Source: CAWJEL01 sp964647255 (lineage in GTDB: Bacteria; Chloroflexota; Anaerolineae; CG2-30-64-16). Taken from it: a stretch of DNA of 64,000 nt. The notes under the pieces are model-generated. The model worked only from the letters and a program-made list of their open reading frames with translations, was not told the DNA's origin and made no database searches. Of the stretch, positions 52,824 to 60,738 are shown in pieces. Location: assembly GCA_964647255.1 (NCBI GenBank), contig CAZYGI010000004.1, forward strand, positions 1 to 64,000, read 5' to 3'. Every line of letters starts with the position of its first letter. Positions within the stretch are counted from its first letter, which is position 1. A program made the translations under genes and the position numbers.

Positions 52824-52861
52824 GGCGCCACGCAATCCCGAAACGCACGAGGCCCATCACC

Positions 52862-53470
52862 GTGACTTCGGCCCAACCCCACTTCGACGGCGCGCTGGCG
52901 TATGCCTTCGAGCGGCTGGCACAGGAACTGCCGTACGAGCTGACCTATCACAACCTGGCGCACACGCGCGATGACGTGCTGCCTGCAACGCAGCGCCTGG
53001 CCGCGCTGAGCGGGCTGCGCGGGGGAGACGTCCGCTTGCTCGAAGTCGGTGCGGCGTTCCACGACATCGGCTGGGTAGTCCAGGGCCAGGACCACGAGTT
53101 CATCGGCGCAGAAATCGCCGGCCGGACGCTGCCCGGCTTTAGGTTTGCCGCCGAGCAAATCACCACGATCCAGGGGCTGATCCTGGCGACCCGGCCGGCG
53201 CAGCGGCCGCACACCTTCCTGGAGGCGCTGCTGGCCGACGCCGATCTGGATCAGCTCGGCCGGGAGGATGCCCCGGCGCGGGGCGCGGCGCTGCGCGCAG
53301 AGCGGGTCCACCTGGGCCAGGCCTTCACCGACGCCGAGTGGCTGGCAACCCAAATCGCCTATTACCGGCGTCACAGTTACCACACCGCCGCCGCCCGGGC
53401 CTTGCGCGGTGAGGGCAAAGAACGCAACTTGCAGACGCTCTTGGCGCAGATGGCTGCGCTGAAGGCGTGA
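52862..53470 (+). CDS. HD-domain phosphohydrolase-like protein
   Basis: This 202-residue protein has YHNLAHTRDDV near residue 35 and EVGAAFHDIGWVVQGQDHE near 65, the H...HD metal motif of HD superfamily hydrolases, with a later LLADADLDQLG as the distal Asp. Such proteins hydrolyse phosphate esters, often nucleotides. The start is GTG at 52862 with GAGG upstream; a very long open frame before it overlaps the amidohydrolase gene on the other strand and is spurious. It lies 29 bp before galE, so cotranscription is likely. Confidence 0.82.
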   Translation: MTSAQPHFDGALAYAFERLAQELPYELTYHNLAHTRDDVLPATQRLAALSGLRGGDVRLLEVGAAFHDIGWVVQGQDHEFIGAEIAGRTLPGFRFAAEQITTIQGLILATRPAQRPHTFLEALLADADLDQLGREDAPARGAALRAERVHLGQAFTDAEWLATQIAYYRRHSYHTAAARALRGEGKERNLQTLLAQMAALKA

Positions 53471-53499
53471 CCGTTTCATCCATACACAAGGAGCCAGAG

Positions 53500-54513
53500 A
53501 TGAGGATTTTGGTCACTGGTGGGGCAGGCTACATCGGCAGTCATACCGTGTTGGAGCTGCTGAATGCCGGCCATGACGTCGTCGTGGTGGACAACCTGAG
53601 CAACAGCAGCGAGGAGTCACTGCGCCGCGTGGAGGCGCTGACGGGGAAGTCGGTCACGTTCCATAAGGTGGATCTGCTGGATCACGCCGCGTTGGATGCC
53701 GTCTTCGACGCTGCGCCGGTGGCTGCGGTGATCCACTTTGCCGGTCTGAAGGCGGTGGGCGAATCGGTGGCGATGCCGCTGCGCTATTACCACAACAACG
53801 TCACGGGCACGCTGAACCTGTGCGACGTGATGCAGCGCCGCGGGGTGAAGACGCTGGTCTTCAGCTCATCTTCCACGGTCTACGGCGCCAACGGCGTCAT
53901 GCCGCTCGTGGAAGATGCACCGCTGGGTGCAATCAACCCCTACGGCCGCACCAAACTGATGATCGAGGAGATCCTGCGCGACCTGCACGTGGCCGACCCG
54001 AGCTGGGACATTGCTCTGCTGCGCTATTTCAACCCGGTGGGCGCGCATGCCAGCGGCCAGATCGGCGAGGACCCGAACGGCATCCCGAATAACTTGATGC
54101 CGTACATCGCCCAGGTGGCGGTGGGCAAGCGGCCGTTCCTGCGCGTGTGGGGCAACGACTATCCGACGCCCGACGGCACCGGCATCCGCGATTATATCCA
54201 CGTGGTGGACCTGGCGTTGGGACATTTGCGGGCGCTGGAGAGGTTGAGCCAGCATCCCGGCGTGGTGGCCTACAACCTCGGCACCGGCCGCGGCTACAGC
54301 GTGCTGGAGGTTCACGCAGCCTTCGAGCGCGCCTGCGGCCACGAGATCCCCTACCGCATCCTGGAGCGCCGGCCCGGCGATGCGCCGGTGAGCTATGCCG
54401 ATCCGACAAAGGCGCAACGGGAGCTGGGCTGGGCCGCGACGCGCGATATTGACGACATGTGCGCCGACGCCTGGCGCTGGCAATCGCAGAACCCGCAGGG
54501 CTACGGACGCTAG
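53500..54513 (+). CDS. galE: UDP-glucose 4-epimerase
   Basis: This 337-residue extended short-chain dehydrogenase begins MRILVTGGAGYIGSH (NAD-binding GxxGxxG). It contains the catalytic Ser in FSSSSTVYG, Tyr and Lys in YGRTKLMIEE, the substrate stretch NPVGAHASGQIGEDP and RDYIHVVDLA, all typical of GalE. It interconverts UDP-glucose and UDP-galactose for sugar metabolism or surface glycans. The start follows AAGGAG; an in-frame ATG-like codon 11 positions upstream overlaps the previous gene. Confidence 0.95.
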   Translation: MRILVTGGAGYIGSHTVLELLNAGHDVVVVDNLSNSSEESLRRVEALTGKSVTFHKVDLLDHAALDAVFDAAPVAAVIHFAGLKAVGESVAMPLRYYHNNVTGTLNLCDVMQRRGVKTLVFSSSSTVYGANGVMPLVEDAPLGAINPYGRTKLMIEEILRDLHVADPSWDIALLRYFNPVGAHASGQIGEDPNGIPNNLMPYIAQVAVGKRPFLRVWGNDYPTPDGTGIRDYIHVVDLALGHLRALERLSQHPGVVAYNLGTGRGYSVLEVHAAFERACGHEIPYRILERRPGDAPVSYADPTKAQRELGWAATRDIDDMCADAWRWQSQNPQGYGR

Positions 54514-54525
54514 GCCTCCCCCCAA

Positions 54526-54572
54526 CCCGCTCTCCTGACCACCCGAACCGCGGCGGTGGGCAGGAGAGCGGG
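54526..54572. terminator. Strong hairpin between convergent galE and glucosidase genes
   Basis: CCCGCTCTCCTG (54526-54537) and CAGGAGAGCGGG (54561-54572) are perfect 12-bp complements. The loop contains a further CCACC/GGTGG pairing. It serves either strand; there is no T-run. Confidence 0.6.
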
Positions 54573-54616
54573 CGGCAGACGGTTGGCGCCGGCGCGGTTT
54601 CAGGCTCCCGAAACGG

Positions 54617-56305
54617 TTATCGCAGCCGGTAGACGCAGGCCTCGTAGGGCCGCAGGGGCAGCCGGCGGAGGTCGTCGGCCGGCTTGGCCGCGTAGTTGCC
54701 GATGACCCATTCCGCCGCGGTGCAAGATAGGCCGGCGGGCAGCTCGAAAACCGGCGTCTCCGCACTGAAATTGCAGATCACCAGCAGCCGGTCGTCGCCC
54801 AGCGTCCGGGTGAAGGCATAAATCTGCGGGTGATCGGCCAGGATCAAGTCGTAGGCGCCGTAGACGATGACCGGATTCTCCCGCCGCAGCCGGATCAACT
54901 TCTGATAGTAGTAAAAGATGGAGTCCGGATCGGCAAGCGCCTGTTTGACGTTGATCGTCCGGTAGTTCGGGTTGACCTTGATCCACGACTCGCCCGCGGT
55001 GAAGCCCGCCTGCGGGCCGTCGTCCCACTGCATCGGCGTCCGGGCGTTGTCGCGGCTCTGGGCATGGACGATCGTCAGCGCGGACTGCGGATCAATCCAC
55101 CCTGCCCCTACGGCCTCCCGATACCGATTCAGCGTTTGGATGTCCCGGTAATCGTCAATGGATTCGAACGCGACATTCGTCATGCCGATCTCTTCGCCCT
55201 GGTAGACGTACGGCGTCCCCTGCTGCAGGTGCAGGAAGGTCGCGAGCATCTTGGCCGACTCGACGCGGTAACGGCCATCGTCGCCGAAGCGCGAGACCGA
55301 CCGCGGGTGGTCGTGGTTGCTGAGGTAAAGGCTGTTCCAGCCCCGGCCTTCCAACCCCTTCTGCCAGCGCGTCATCACCTGCTTCAGATCATGCAGATTC
55401 CACGTCTTGCCCCAGCCTGAAGCCGCCCCGGCCTCGTCCCGGTCCAGGTGCATGTGCTCGAACTGGAAGACCATGCTCAGCACGCCGGTCTCCTCGGCCG
55501 TCAGCTCGCTTGCCTGCTCCGGCGACGTCCCCGGCGTCTCCCCCACGGTCAGGAGGCTGCGGCCGGCCAGCGCCTGCTGCTTCATCTCCCGCAAGAACTC
55601 CAGGAGCCGCGGGCCGTGGAGGAAGTAGCGGCCGCCGTAGACGTAGCGCTCACCGCCCGCGACCGGCGCATCCGGCAGCCTCGGCGCCTTGGAGATCATG
55701 TTGATCACGTCCATGCGGAAGCCGTCAATGCCCTTGTCGAGCCACCAACGCATCATCTTGAAAACTTCCGCCCGCACTGCGGGATTCTCCCAGTTCAGAT
55801 CGGGCTGCTTTTTCGAGAAGAGGTGCAGGTAGTACTCGCCCGTCGCCTCGTCGTACTGCCAGGCCGAGCCGCTGAAGTGCGACGCCCAGTTGTTCGGCTC
55901 GCGGCCGTCTTTGCCGGGCCGCCAGATGTAGTAGTCGCGGTAGGGGTTGTCCTTCGCCTTGCGCGCCTCGACAAACCAGGGATGCTCGTCGGAGGTATGG
56001 TTGACCACCAGGTCCATCACCAGCTTGATGCCGCGCCGGTGCAGCCCGGCCAGCAGCTCCTCCCAGTCGGCCAGCGTGCCGAACTCATCCATGATGTCCT
56101 GATAGTCGCTGATGTCATAGCCGTTATCGTCGTTGGGCGACTTGTAGACCGGTGACAGCCAGACGACGTCAACGCCGAGCGCCTTGAGATAATCCAACTT
56201 GCCGATGATCCCGCGCAGATCACCGATGCCGTCGCCGTTGCTGTCGCAGAAGCTGCGCGGATAGATCTGATAGACGACGCTTTCCTTCCACCAGGGTTGA
56301 TTCAT
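54617..56305 (-). CDS. GH13 alpha-glucosidase (oligo-1,6-glucosidase type)
   Basis: This 562-residue glycoside hydrolase family 13 protein begins WWKESVVYQIYPRSFCDSNGDGIGDLRG. It has the conserved regions DLVVNHTSDEH, GFRMDVINMI (nucleophile Asp), TVGETPG (acid Glu) and NHDHPRSVSRFGDD (stabiliser Asp), followed by a C-terminal beta domain. It has no signal peptide and is cytoplasmic. It would release glucose from isomaltose, sucrose-like or maltose-like oligosaccharides, perhaps those imported by the CUT1 system at 47014-50282. AGGAGG precedes the start. Confidence 0.93.
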   Translation of the reverse strand: MNQPWWKESVVYQIYPRSFCDSNGDGIGDLRGIIGKLDYLKALGVDVVWLSPVYKSPNDDNGYDISDYQDIMDEFGTLADWEELLAGLHRRGIKLVMDLVVNHTSDEHPWFVEARKAKDNPYRDYYIWRPGKDGREPNNWASHFSGSAWQYDEATGEYYLHLFSKKQPDLNWENPAVRAEVFKMMRWWLDKGIDGFRMDVINMISKAPRLPDAPVAGGERYVYGGRYFLHGPRLLEFLREMKQQALAGRSLLTVGETPGTSPEQASELTAEETGVLSMVFQFEHMHLDRDEAGAASGWGKTWNLHDLKQVMTRWQKGLEGRGWNSLYLSNHDHPRSVSRFGDDGRYRVESAKMLATFLHLQQGTPYVYQGEEIGMTNVAFESIDDYRDIQTLNRYREAVGAGWIDPQSALTIVHAQSRDNARTPMQWDDGPQAGFTAGESWIKVNPNYRTINVKQALADPDSIFYYYQKLIRLRRENPVIVYGAYDLILADHPQIYAFTRTLGDDRLLVICNFSAETPVFELPAGLSCTAAEWVIGNYAAKPADDLRRLPLRPYEACVYRLR

Positions 56306-56326
56306 TGTGACGTCCTCCTGATTTTC

Positions 56327-56458
56327 AACCTGAGCAGGTCAACAGGACAACACCGATGACAACTCAACGCCAGCGAAGGGTCGCGTTTCGGACGCGAGAT
56401 TCTTCGCTGAAACCCCGCCGTCACGAGAGTTGAGCTGGCCACCCGCTCAGAATGACAG
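56327..56458. repeat. Dispersed intergenic repeat, family 2
   Basis: Contains CGCCAGCGAAGGGTCGCG, GACGCGAGATTCTTCGCTG and CCCGCTCAGAATGACAG. It matches 29391-29523 and lies between the glucosidase and nitroreductase genes. Confidence 0.62.
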
Positions 56459-56485
56459 ATTGACGGTTTTTGCGATACTGTAAAC

Positions 56486-57055
56486 CTATCCCAGGATCAG
56501 CTCCGCAAGCGGCTTGCGCTGCTGTTGGGCCAACTCGCGCTGCTTGAACGGCTCCGGCAGTTGCTCCGGGTCGCCCAGGTGGCCGACCGCAATCATCGTC
56601 ACCGGCTCGACGTCGGCCGGCAGGTTGAACAGCTCCCTCGCCTTTTCAGCCGAAAAGCCGCCCATGTTGTGCACGTACAGACCGAGCGCCGACGCCTGGG
56701 TCGTCAGGTTCCCGATCGCCAGGCCCAGATCATGCTGCGCATACTTGTTTGGCTTACCGGACGCCTCATAGTGTGTTTTGACCAGCGTCATGATCAAGAC
56801 CGGCGCGCTGGCAGCCCAGGCCTGATTGCCCTCGAACAGGCAGTCGAACAGCTTCCGATAGCGCTCATCGTTGCCTTTGAGCGCGTAGATGAAGCGCCAC
56901 GGCTGCTCATTGTTCGCCGAAGCGGCCCAGCGCCCGGCTTCAAGGAGCGTCAGAACTGTCTTCTCGTCAACCGGCCGGCTGGAGAAGGCGCGCGGGCTCC
57001 AGCGGCGGCGGATGAATTCATGGACATCATGTGAGAACTGTGGTTGTGGTTTCAT
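56486..57055 (-). CDS. Nitroreductase-family flavoprotein
   Basis: This 189-residue protein has the FMN-binding pattern of the family: RRRWSPRAFSSRPVDE near residue 16 with Arg and Ser contacts, EAGRWAASANNEQPWRFI, and GLAIGNLTTQASALGLYVHNMGGF. The C-terminal VTMIAVGHLGDPEQLPE is typical. It is an NAD(P)H oxidoreductase of uncertain substrate. AGGAGG precedes the start. It follows the lactonase gene on the same strand. Confidence 0.9.
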   Translation of the reverse strand: MKPQPQFSHDVHEFIRRRWSPRAFSSRPVDEKTVLTLLEAGRWAASANNEQPWRFIYALKGNDERYRKLFDCLFEGNQAWAASAPVLIMTLVKTHYEASGKPNKYAQHDLGLAIGNLTTQASALGLYVHNMGGFSAEKARELFNLPADVEPVTMIAVGHLGDPEQLPEPFKQRELAQQQRKPLAELILG

Positions 57056-57119
57056 GCAAATCCTCCCTGCGCGACATTATCGCCCGCGACCGGGCTGCGG
57101 TCAAAACGCAGGGCAGGAT

Positions 57120-58202
57120 TCAGCAGGCTTCGATCAGCACGCACGCGGGCGACGGCACGGCGGCGCTGTGCCCGGTGGGCGTCAGCTTGCCCGTCTCGGC
57201 ATCGACTCGGAATGTGACCAGCGAATCGCTGTCCTGGTTGGCCGCGACGAGCAGCCGGCCGTCCGGGCTGAGCGCAAAGTGACGCGGTGTGCGGCCCCGG
57301 GTCGGCTCGTGCCCGATCAGCGTCAGCGCGCTGCCGTCCGGCGCCACCGCGAAGAGCGCGATGCTGTCGTGCCGGCGGACGGAGGCATAGAGGAAGCGTC
57401 CGGCCGCGTCGAGCGCGATCTCGGAGCCGTCGCCGTCAACACCGTCCGGCAGCAGGGGGACCCAGCCTTGCTCGGCCAGCACGCCTGTGTCCGGGTCGAA
57501 TGCCAACAGTGACACCGTGGCGTCGAGCTCGTTGGCGCAGTAGATCCAACGGCCGCCGGGATGCAGCGCCAGGTGGCGCGGCCCAGCGCCGGGATGGATG
57601 GCGGCCCACGGCGGATCGTGCGACGCCAACGCGGGCTGCCCGGCCGCGAAACGATAAACCCAGACCCGGTCGCTGCCGAGATCAGGCACAAGCAGGTGTC
57701 GGCCCGTCAGATCGAAATAGACGCCGTGCGGGTGCGGCGCGGCCTGGCGCGCCGGGTTAGGGCCGGCGCCGATGTGCGGAACCAACTGGGTCAGGGACGC
57801 CAACCGGCCGTCACGCCCGATCGGCAGCACGGTGACGTCGCCGCTGTGATAGTTTGCGGTCAGCGCGCACCGGCCGGCGCGATCCACCGCGACGTGACAC
57901 GACGCCGCACCGCCGGTGGGCTGCCGATTCAGCAGGGTCAGCGCGCCGCCGTCCGGCCCCGCGTCCACCGCGAACGCATGCAACGCGGCCTCGTCCGCCT
58001 CGCTGACCGCGTAGAGCTGCGGCTGCAGGGGATCGAACGCCAGGAAGGTCGGGTTGACCAGGCGGGCAGCAAGCCCGTCGAAGGTCAGCGCGCCGTCCGC
58101 GTCGAGCCGAAAGCGATAAATCCCCTCGCCGTGGCCGTCCACGTGCGGCAGCCGCTGCGTGTAGGCGCCCACGTACGCGATAGACTCTCGGATTTGCGAC
58201 AT
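57120..58202 (-). CDS. Lactonase-family beta-propeller (6-phosphogluconolactonase type)
   Basis: This 360-residue protein has repeated blade sequences and conserved stretches YVGAYTQRL, TGGAASCHVAVDR, PHGVYFDLTGRHLLVPDLGSDRV, GAGPRHLALHP and TPRHFALSPDGRLLVAANQDSDS. These match the Lactonase_7 (YbhE/Pgl) family of seven-bladed propellers. It would hydrolyse 6-phosphogluconolactone or a related sugar lactone. No signal peptide is present. It is preceded by a dispersed repeat, so promoter assignment is unclear. Confidence 0.9.
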   Translation of the reverse strand: MSQIRESIAYVGAYTQRLPHVDGHGEGIYRFRLDADGALTFDGLAARLVNPTFLAFDPLQPQLYAVSEADEAALHAFAVDAGPDGGALTLLNRQPTGGAASCHVAVDRAGRCALTANYHSGDVTVLPIGRDGRLASLTQLVPHIGAGPNPARQAAPHPHGVYFDLTGRHLLVPDLGSDRVWVYRFAAGQPALASHDPPWAAIHPGAGPRHLALHPGGRWIYCANELDATVSLLAFDPDTGVLAEQGWVPLLPDGVDGDGSEIALDAAGRFLYASVRRHDSIALFAVAPDGSALTLIGHEPTRGRTPRHFALSPDGRLLVAANQDSDSLVTFRVDAETGKLTPTGHSAAVPSPACVLIEAC

Positions 58203-58231
58203 ACGCTACTTCTCTTTACGCAGCAAGAGGA

Positions 58232-58292
58232 AGATGCTTCGCTGGTGACTCGGAGTACCGCACTTTGAGTCGAAAAACCGCTCAGCATGACA
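58232..58292. repeat. Dispersed intergenic repeat, family 2 (short)
   Basis: GATGCTTCGCTGG, TTTGAGTCG and AAACCGCTCAGCATGACAC match the half-elements of family 2. It lies between the DinB-like and lactonase genes. Confidence 0.5.
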
Positions 58293-58356
58293 CAACGACT
58301 GGCTGCCATAGCGGCAAGAGCCGCACCAAACGACCCACGAGCATTGTGTTCAGACG

Positions 58357-58863
58357 CTATTCCGGCCGGTACGGGGCCTCGGCGTCAATATCGCCCACGA
58401 AGTCGGGCAGGCCGGTGTGGCCCAGCAGCTGCCGGACCGCCTGGTTCTCGCCGGTGTGATACCAGTAGTGGTAGATCGTGCGCAGGAGCAGCGACCCGAA
58501 GCGCAGCGTCTTGGACCAGCCAGGAATTTCGATGATCCGGTCCAGCGCCTCGGTGGTGAGGCCATCGAGCCACGGATCGGCCGCCCGGGTGATCGCCTCC
58601 CATGCAGGCCACACCTCGCTCAGCGCCGGGGTGGAGGCCGCCGCGCCGTAGGCGAACTGTTGGTTGATCTCGGGCAGCAGCAGGTAACCCTGGCCGCGGT
58701 GGAGCCAGTAGCGCTGCTCCTGCCACGCCAGGTGGCCTACGTTCCAGGCGATGCAGTTCATCGGCATGAAGCGGCGCCGTGCCTCGTCGTCGGTCACGTC
58801 CGCCAGGCCGCGACGGAATTCGCTGCGCGCAAAGCCCAGTTGCAGCACGAGGGGATGTGTCAT
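58357..58863 (-). CDS. DinB-superfamily protein
   Basis: This 168-residue four-helix-bundle protein has a His in NVGHLAWQEQRYWL near residue 43 and a later His in RTIYHYWYHTGENQAVRQLLGHTG, the three-His metal site of the DinB/YfiT-like superfamily. Members include thiol transferases (bacillithiol or mycothiol dependent) and hydrolases; the activity here is unknown. AAGGAGAC lies before the ATG. It is the second gene after the flavodoxin-like reductase on this strand. Confidence 0.82.
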   Translation of the reverse strand: MTHPLVLQLGFARSEFRRGLADVTDDEARRRFMPMNCIAWNVGHLAWQEQRYWLHRGQGYLLLPEINQQFAYGAAASTPALSEVWPAWEAITRAADPWLDGLTTEALDRIIEIPGWSKTLRFGSLLLRTIYHYWYHTGENQAVRQLLGHTGLPDFVGDIDAEAPYRPE

Positions 58864-58957
58864 CGCTTGTCTCCTTCACGCGTATCTTTGCTGGCGTCTG
58901 TACGGACGCGCCCCGGATCAGCAGTCGGCGGAGGCCGACATCGCAGCCGCCGGCTCC

Positions 58958-59548
58958 TCAGGCGCGACCTCGGTCGCCCTCTGCCTCTGCTTCGCCAAGT
59001 TTCCACCCCAACGCATACGCGCGCTTCAGCAGCTCCGGCTGGCCCTGGATCTCGCCCGCATCCGACGCACTGCCGTAGACGATCCCGGCGACATCGGCCT
59101 TGAGGTAGCGGCACATGTCCTGGAACGTCCGGATCGCGTTGATCGCACCGGAGGTATAGGGATCGCTGTCGCCGTACGTCAGGAGGAGGCCGAATTGCTT
59201 GCCGGCCAGCGCGCTGCCGTCAGGTCCTTGCAGCGCGTACCAGCGGTCTATGCACAGCTTGGCCTGGCCGCTGAGCGTGAACCAATAGATCGGGCTGGCG
59301 ATCACGATGGCATCGGCCGCGCGCAGCTTTGGGTACAGCATCTGCATGTCGTCGTTGATCACGCACTCCGCGGCGCCCTGGCAGAAGTCACACGCATCGC
59401 AGGGGCGGATGTCCAGCGCGTGCAGGTCGAAGCTCTCAACCGCGGCGCCGGCATCCCGCGCGCCGGCCGCGACCTGATCGGCCAGGAGCGAGCTGTTCGC
59501 CCGCTTGCGAGGGCTGCTTTTCAGGATCAGGATTTGTCTGGGGGTCAT
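58958..59548 (-). CDS. Flavodoxin-like NADPH-dependent FMN reductase
   Basis: This 196-residue protein begins MTPRQILILKSSPRKRANSS, the FMN phosphate loop of flavodoxin-fold reductases, with CDACDFCQGAAEC near residue 50, a Cys cluster seen in iron-sulphur flavoprotein-like relatives, and VIASPIYWFTLSGQAK, the flavin-ring contact. The start at 59548 has AAGGAG six bases upstream. It probably reduces quinones, azo or nitro compounds, or flavins. The Cys motif (four Cys in 13 residues) could bind a metal or an Fe-S cluster. Confidence 0.87.
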   Translation of the reverse strand: MTPRQILILKSSPRKRANSSLLADQVAAGARDAGAAVESFDLHALDIRPCDACDFCQGAAECVINDDMQMLYPKLRAADAIVIASPIYWFTLSGQAKLCIDRWYALQGPDGSALAGKQFGLLLTYGDSDPYTSGAINAIRTFQDMCRYLKADVAGIVYGSASDAGEIQGQPELLKRAYALGWKLGEAEAEGDRGRA

Positions 59549-59578
59549 AGACTCTCCTTGATTCTTAACAGGAAATCG

Positions 59579-59786
59579 TCTGTCATGCTGAACGAGTTGA
59601 TGGCGCAAGGCGCGTTACGGCGAGGCGTCAGTGAAGCATCTCGTTCAGCGACAAGACTCTTCGCTGACGTTGTGTCAGGACCGACGTCGAGCCGTTAGCC
59701 CGCTACTAAGAAACTGCGAGACGGATCCTTCGGCCTGACAACCTTGCGCCGCTCACTCCGGTTAGGAATTCGGCCTCAGGATGACA
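59579..59786. repeat. Dispersed intergenic repeat, family 2 (long copy)
   Basis: Holds TGTCATGCTGAACGAG, CAGTGAAGCATCTCG, ACTCTTCGCTGAC and CCTCAGGATGACAC. It takes up most of the 326-bp gene-free stretch 59549-59874; nothing else was seen there. Confidence 0.6.
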
Positions 59787-59874
59787 CAGCAAGTTGCTTG
59801 GCCAGAACATGCCGCACGGGCGGCCTGGGGTCTCAGAGTGACAGTCGCAAGTGTCTCGAAAGGCGCGGCATCCC

Positions 59875-60588
59875 TCAAACAGAATGCACCGTCTCGGATT
59901 GGCAGCGCGGACACAGGTAGCACGCGCCGCCGAGATACTGGATCTTCTCGACCGACGCCCCGCAGACGGGACACGGTTGGCCGACGGCCCTGCTGTCCAT
60001 CAGCCGGACGTAGCCGCCCGGCCGGCCGAAGAGGTCGGTCTCGTCGTTGCGGCCGCCCCCGGCGATCGCCGCAGCCACGGTCAGCCCGATGGCGTCGTAC
60101 AGCCTGCGCCGCCGATCCGCGCTGAGATCGCCGATCGGGTGCTTCGGGTGCAGGCCGGCGCGGAACAGGATGTCCTGGCTGATGGCGTTGCCCAGGCCGG
60201 GGATGAGCTGCTCCTGCGTCAGCAGCCCTTTGACGCTCCGCTTTTCTCCCAACAGGAGAGAATCAATGAGCGCGGAGAAGTACTCGAAGGTGAACGCCGG
60301 CTCGACGGGCGTGGGCCGCATGTCTTTGACGTACTGCCGCTCAAGCTCCCGGCCCGCCTCGTGCAGCTCCATCGTGCCCCACATCTGAGTCATGGCGGTC
60401 AGCGCCGACCCGTCGGTGAACGCCAGCACCAGGTGATATTTGCCGGGCAGCGCCGCGGCGGGGGGATGGTAGAGCAGCTTGCCGCCGCACTCGCCGAACA
60501 GCAGGACATAGCCGGGATTAAGCGGGATGAACAGCCACTTCCCCCGCGCGCGCCGCGCCGACCATCTTGCCCCCCGCCAGCGCCGCAA
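59875..60588 (-). CDS. Fpg/Nei-like DNA glycosylase, C-terminal part (frameshifted)
   Basis: From GKWLFIPLNPGYVLLFGECGG onward this frame encodes most of a formamidopyrimidine-DNA-glycosylase-like protein. It includes the helix-two-turn-helix (KGLLTQEQLIPGLGNAISQDILFRAGLHP) and a C-terminal four-Cys zinc finger (CPVCG ... YLCPRCQ). The first 15 residues of the frame are not family-like. The true N-terminus is in the next frame upstream, joined by removing one G from the GGGGG run (minus strand of 60541-60545). It would excise oxidised bases from DNA if repaired. Overlaps the next entry. Confidence 0.85.
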   Translation of the reverse strand: MRRWRGARWSARRARGKWLFIPLNPGYVLLFGECGGKLLYHPPAAALPGKYHLVLAFTDGSALTAMTQMWGTMELHEAGRELERQYVKDMRPTPVEPAFTFEYFSALIDSLLLGEKRSVKGLLTQEQLIPGLGNAISQDILFRAGLHPKHPIGDLSADRRRRLYDAIGLTVAAAIAGGGRNDETDLFGRPGGYVRLMDSRAVGQPCPVCGASVEKIQYLGGACYLCPRCQSETVHSV

Positions 60589-60721
60589 ACTCGTCGGGCT
60601 GCCGGTTGTACCAGACGAACTTGTGAGGCGAGTTGCCCAGGCGCCCCTGCCGGATCGTCTTGCCGGCCAGCGTCGCGTTGATTTGACCGGCCAGGGTCAC
60701 GAACTCAGGTAGCTCGAACAT
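60518..60721 (-). CDS. Fpg/Nei-like DNA glycosylase, N-terminal part (frameshifted)
   Basis: From ATG at 60721 the frame reads MFELPEFVTLAGQINATLAGKTI ... GGKMVGAARA and then leaves the family after the G5 run. Canonical Fpg starts M-P-E-L-P-E, with Pro2 as the nucleophile; here Phe stands at position 2 while Glu3 is kept. A clade of Fpg/Nei relatives in other bacteria also lacks Pro2. The gene starts 17 bp after the formylglycine-enzyme-like gene. Real mutation or sequence error cannot be told apart here. Confidence 0.8.
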   Translation of the reverse strand: MFELPEFVTLAGQINATLAGKTIRQGRLGNSPHKFVWYNRQPDEFAALAGGKMVGAARAGEVAVHPA

Positions 60722-60738
60722 CGTGCATTGCTCCCAAC

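Noticed and set aside
51758..52861. 5' extension of the HD-domain frame across the amidohydrolase gene
   Set aside because: The extension is antisense to conserved amidohydrolase motifs; a promoter and GTG start are found at 52795-52862.
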